The notes below the pieces were generated by a model that saw nothing but the letters and a program-made list of their open reading frames with translations, searched no databases and had not been told where the DNA came from. A DNA stretch of 64,000 bases from Alphaproteobacteria bacterium (lineage in GTDB: Bacteria; Pseudomonadota; Alphaproteobacteria; Rhizobiales; Xanthobacteraceae): positions 1 through 64,000 of the forward strand of contig VBAH01000054.1 of assembly GCA_005884685.1 (NCBI GenBank), written 5' to 3'. Below are positions 61,264 to 64,000 of this stretch, piece by piece (position 1 is the first letter of the stretch; each line of letters opens with the position of its first letter). Position numbers and translations under genes: made by a program.

Positions 61264-63099
61264 CTATCGTGCGCGCGCCCGCACGGGCGCAAGATCGAGC
61301 GCGACGATCGTGCCGCGCACGCTTTGCCCGATCGGCAAGAGGCCGGCCGCCTTGAGCCCGTTGATGACGCTCTCCCCCTGGTCCTCGTAACCGGAGCGAT
61401 CGACCCAAACGGCCGAGAAGCCGAGCCTGGCCAGCGCGGGCGCGAGCTCGGCGGGCGGCAACTTGTCGAGATCGCGGTTGAGCGCGATGGCCTCGCCCGA
61501 CAGCGCCGGCCAGTTCCAGCGCAAATGATGCGAGATCGCATAGGCGTGAAGATGGTCGTTCGGCAGCATCCCGCGCACGAACGGCGTGTGCGGATACACC
61601 ATGAACGGCATCTGATAGACCGCGGCACCCTGCGGGAGCGTCTGCTCCAGCGTGTCGATGAGCGGCGTGAGGTCCGCGATGGTGGCAAAGCCGTAGGCGC
61701 TGGTGTTGCGGATGGTGCGGAAATCCGGCTGCTCCAGGAGCGCGAGCGCGAGCACGGCCGCGAGCAGCGCGGTGCGAACCGCGGCGCTTCTGCGCGCCGT
61801 CGCGGCGCTGAAGCACCAGGCGCACGCCGCGATGCTGAGAAACAGCAGAAACGGCGAGATCCGGTTATAGCCGCGAATTTCCGTCGTAACGAACGCGTTG
61901 AAGATCGAGCCGAGGCCGCCGATGGTGGCGAGGAATATTCCGCCGATCGCCAGGCCTGCCGGCGCGCCCAGCCGCTCGAGCAGGCCCCCCACGGAGGCGC
62001 GCGGCCGCGTCAGCCGCAGCAGCGCGGCGATCATCAGCATCACGAAACCGGCGGCGCCGACGATCCCGAGCCGCGCACTCTGGTTCTCGTGTTCGAGCGG
62101 GAAGCCTTCGGTGAATTTCTTGCGCGCCCACTGGATCGCCGGGACGGTGCTGTTGGCGGCCGGCATCAGCAGATGCTTGATCTTGAGGCCGTGTATGTCG
62201 GCCTCGGTGATCGACTTGTAGCCGTAGAGCTCGGCGCGCCCGGCCGGATCCTTCCATGCGGCGAGAAGCGCCGGCGTCAGCGCGAGCGCAGCGCTGCCGC
62301 TGACGATGGCGATGAACAGCGTACCGGAGCGCAGCGCGGCCGCCGCGCGTGGCCGCAACAGCCACGTCATCATGGCGAGCAGAACGAAATAGCAGGCGAA
62401 GAACGCCGTGTAGACGTAGTTCAGTCCGAGCGCGAAGGCGCCGAGGTAGTACACGGTCTTGCGCCGGCGCGGCAGCGAGGCGAACGTGCCGTTGATCAGA
62501 TGGATGCAAAAGCCGATCGCGAACGGAACGAGGTAGATCACCAGCATCAGGTGCGCGACCGAGCGCGCGAACGGAAACGGCGCGAACGCGAATGCAAGGC
62601 CGAACACCAGTGCGACCGGCCGGTCCATTCCGAGATCGTGCAATACGTACGCCGATGTCAGCGCCGAGAGCACGAAGGTGAGTGCGAAAAAACAGGTGAC
62701 CAGCGCGAAGGGGTCGTGAACGGCAACCGAAATGACCTTGAACAGGATCGTATCGAGCAGTCCTCCGACCGGAAACATGACCATCGGCAAGGTGAACGGC
62801 GCCGAGAGGCGCTCGATGTGCCAGTACCAGCCCTGCTCGATGATCGCCTTGGCGAGCATGACGTGATGCATCGCATCGCCGGTGACGTTGGTCGGCCAGC
62901 CGTGGAGAAAGCGGAGCGGGCCGAACCCGGCAATGAAGATGACCAGGGCGGCGAGCGCCTGCATGCCGTAAACGGCGGTTGCGGGCAGCGGACGGCTGCG
63001 CCATCTCGACAGCGGATTTTCCGGCGGCGATCGCAGCGGACCGATGGAAGGCGGGAGCGCGACTGCGCGCTCATGGATTCTGGCTTCCCCTCGCTCCAT
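61264..63099 (-). CDS. Polytopic membrane protein, GT-C / glycosyltransferase-like
   Basis: A 611-residue protein with ten to twelve hydrophobic helices, starting near MERGEARIHERAVALPP. A luminal first loop holds WPTNVTGDAMHHVMLAKAII with an Asp in the place typical of GT-C catalytic loops. A C-terminal soluble domain of about 150 residues (DTLEQTLPQGAAVYQMPFMV) follows. The plan is that of periplasmic lipid-linked sugar transferases, but I cannot assign a family. It converges on the carbamoyltransferase gene with a one-base gap. Longer readings extend into the MBOAT promoter region and are rejected. Confidence 0.65.
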   Translation of the reverse strand: MERGEARIHERAVALPPSIGPLRSPPENPLSRWRSRPLPATAVYGMQALAALVIFIAGFGPLRFLHGWPTNVTGDAMHHVMLAKAIIEQGWYWHIERLSAPFTLPMVMFPVGGLLDTILFKVISVAVHDPFALVTCFFALTFVLSALTSAYVLHDLGMDRPVALVFGLAFAFAPFPFARSVAHLMLVIYLVPFAIGFCIHLINGTFASLPRRRKTVYYLGAFALGLNYVYTAFFACYFVLLAMMTWLLRPRAAAALRSGTLFIAIVSGSAALALTPALLAAWKDPAGRAELYGYKSITEADIHGLKIKHLLMPAANSTVPAIQWARKKFTEGFPLEHENQSARLGIVGAAGFVMLMIAALLRLTRPRASVGGLLERLGAPAGLAIGGIFLATIGGLGSIFNAFVTTEIRGYNRISPFLLFLSIAACAWCFSAATARRSAAVRTALLAAVLALALLEQPDFRTIRNTSAYGFATIADLTPLIDTLEQTLPQGAAVYQMPFMVYPHTPFVRGMLPNDHLHAYAISHHLRWNWPALSGEAIALNRDLDKLPPAELAPALARLGFSAVWVDRSGYEDQGESVINGLKAAGLLPIGQSVRGTIVALDLAPVRARAR

Positions 63100-63309
63100 G
63101 CCGCATTCATCGGTGAATTGCCCCGCCCTTTCAACCGCTTTGTTGCAAGCGGCAGGCTGGCGAACAGCGCGCAAGTTGCAAGCCCGATCCGCCGATGTTA
63201 CTGAGCCGCGCCGCCGGCGCTGCACGTGGAACCGGGCCGCTCGCGCCCGGACGTCGCGCGTCCGCAGGAGAAGCAGGGGGAGCCGACTGTGGATGGCGTT
63301 GGGGGCTAG

Positions 63310-64000
63310 ATGCTTTTCAGTAGCGCCGTCTTCCTGTTCTTTTTTCTTCCGATTTGCCTGTCTGCCTATTACCTCTCCCGGGGCAGCAACCTGGTGCTGC
63401 TCGCTCTCAGCCTGTTGTTCTATGCCTGGGGCGAGCCGATCCTCGTGACCGTGATGATCGGAACGATCATCGTCAATTTCTTCATGGGGCGGCTGATCGA
63501 CGAAAACCGGCACCTGCCCGCGCGGCGCAAGTTCATTCTTGGCGTCGGCATCGCGCTCAATCTCATCCTGCTCGGCTCGTTCAAATACGCCAACTTTTTC
63601 ATTGCGATCGCCAACGCTGTCCTCGCCAGGCTCGGCATGGCGCCCGTGAGCAACCTCGACATTCCGCTGCCGCTCGGGATCTCGTTCTTCACCTTCCAGT
63701 CGATGAGCTACCTGATCGATATTTACCGGCACGACAGTCACGCGGAAAAACGGATCGTCAATTTCGCACTGTTCAAGACGCTGTTCCCCCAGCTCATCGC
63801 CGGCCCGATCGTGCGCTACACCGAACTTGCGCGCCAACTCACCACCCGCAAGGTGGATCTGCCGTTGTTCGCCGAAGGCGTCGAACGTTTTGTCATCGGC
63901 CTTGCGCAGAAGGTGCTCGTGGCCGACGTGCTCGCGGTCACGGCCGATGCGATCTTCGCCCTGCCGTCCCCTGCCCTCTCGTTCGTCGTGAGCTGGACCG
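63310..64000 (+). CDS. MBOAT-family O-acyltransferase (AlgI-like), partial
   Basis: The first 230 residues of a second AlgI-like protein, beginning MLFSSAVFLFFFLPICLSAY and running off the right edge. It has SLLFYAWGEPILVT, IPLPLGISFFTFQSMSYLID, PQLIAGPIVRYTELARQL and VIGLAQKVLVADVLA. The catalytic His region would lie outside the window. It is clearly paralogous to the MBOAT protein at 22.5-24 kb but not a close copy. Its AlgJ/AlgX-like partner is not in the window. Confidence 0.92.
   Translation, partial: MLFSSAVFLFFFLPICLSAYYLSRGSNLVLLALSLLFYAWGEPILVTVMIGTIIVNFFMGRLIDENRHLPARRKFILGVGIALNLILLGSFKYANFFIAIANAVLARLGMAPVSNLDIPLPLGISFFTFQSMSYLIDIYRHDSHAEKRIVNFALFKTLFPQLIAGPIVRYTELARQLTTRKVDLPLFAEGVERFVIGLAQKVLVADVLAVTADAIFALPSPALSFVVSWT

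Noticed and set aside
61324..63204. A 626-codon open frame opposite the polytopic membrane protein gene
   Set aside because: Charged, low-complexity antisense reading; the minus strand shows regular membrane helices.

Overview
This is a GC-rich chromosomal window. Codon use, the REP-like hairpin repeats and the gene families (PRISE-like reductase, DUF3830, dodecin, GT87, FkbM) suggest an alphaproteobacterium of the Hyphomicrobiales, near the Bradyrhizobium / Xanthobacteraceae / Pseudolabrys group. No rRNA or marker gene is present, so the placement is an inference. The window is cut at both ends: an anti-sigma gene at the left and an MBOAT acyltransferase at the right.

Bases 1-12.1 kb carry housekeeping and signalling genes: an ECF sigma / anti-sigma pair, a cytochrome b561 fused to an ethylbenzene-dehydrogenase-type haem domain and followed by a 2Fe-2S flavin reductase and a NicO Ni/Co exporter, a PstS-like binding protein next to an MCP-like receptor, a GGDEF-EAL protein, and a PRISE-type reductase overlapping an OHCU decarboxylase. 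Bases 12.3-14.2 kb are a complete 1928-bp IS1595-family element with 23-bp terminal repeats, an 8-bp target duplication and a membrane-protein passenger gene. Bases 14.7-21.5 kb carry a dihydropyrimidinase, a KstD-like flavoprotein, a GT87 membrane protein, a hydroxyacid dehydrogenase, a dodecin-like protein, a CinA-type deamidase and a DUF3830 protein.

From about 21.6 kb to the end, the window is one large surface-polysaccharide region interrupted by a tRNA-Gln. It holds nucleotide-sugar genes (ManC, a GDP-mannose-3,5-epimerase-like protein, UDP-glucose dehydrogenase, a second sugar-nucleotide dehydrogenase, a UDP-glucuronate-epimerase-like protein, a GmhA-like isomerase). It also holds at least six glycosyltransferases, several of them with two catalytic domains, and a large set of decorating enzymes: two MBOAT acyltransferases with one AlgJ/AlgX-like partner, two carbamoyltransferases (one with SxtJ and SxtK-like small membrane proteins), a sulfotransferase, and three methyltransferases. 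Exported surface proteins are a DUF11-repeat protein with inserted calcium-loop-like repeats and two tandemly duplicated beta-helix proteins. No Wzx, Wzy, Wza/Wzc or ABC exporter is visible, so the export machinery must lie elsewhere.

The most notable signal is a C-terminal domain of about 145-155 residues found on four otherwise unrelated enzymes of this region: a GT-B-like protein, the sulfotransferase, a class I methyltransferase and the larger carbamoyltransferase. The four copies share a tryptophan/glycine core and a terminal LGLSxDxRxLGIGI-type motif. It looks like a common glycan-binding or docking module that groups the enzymes into one glycan-modification system.
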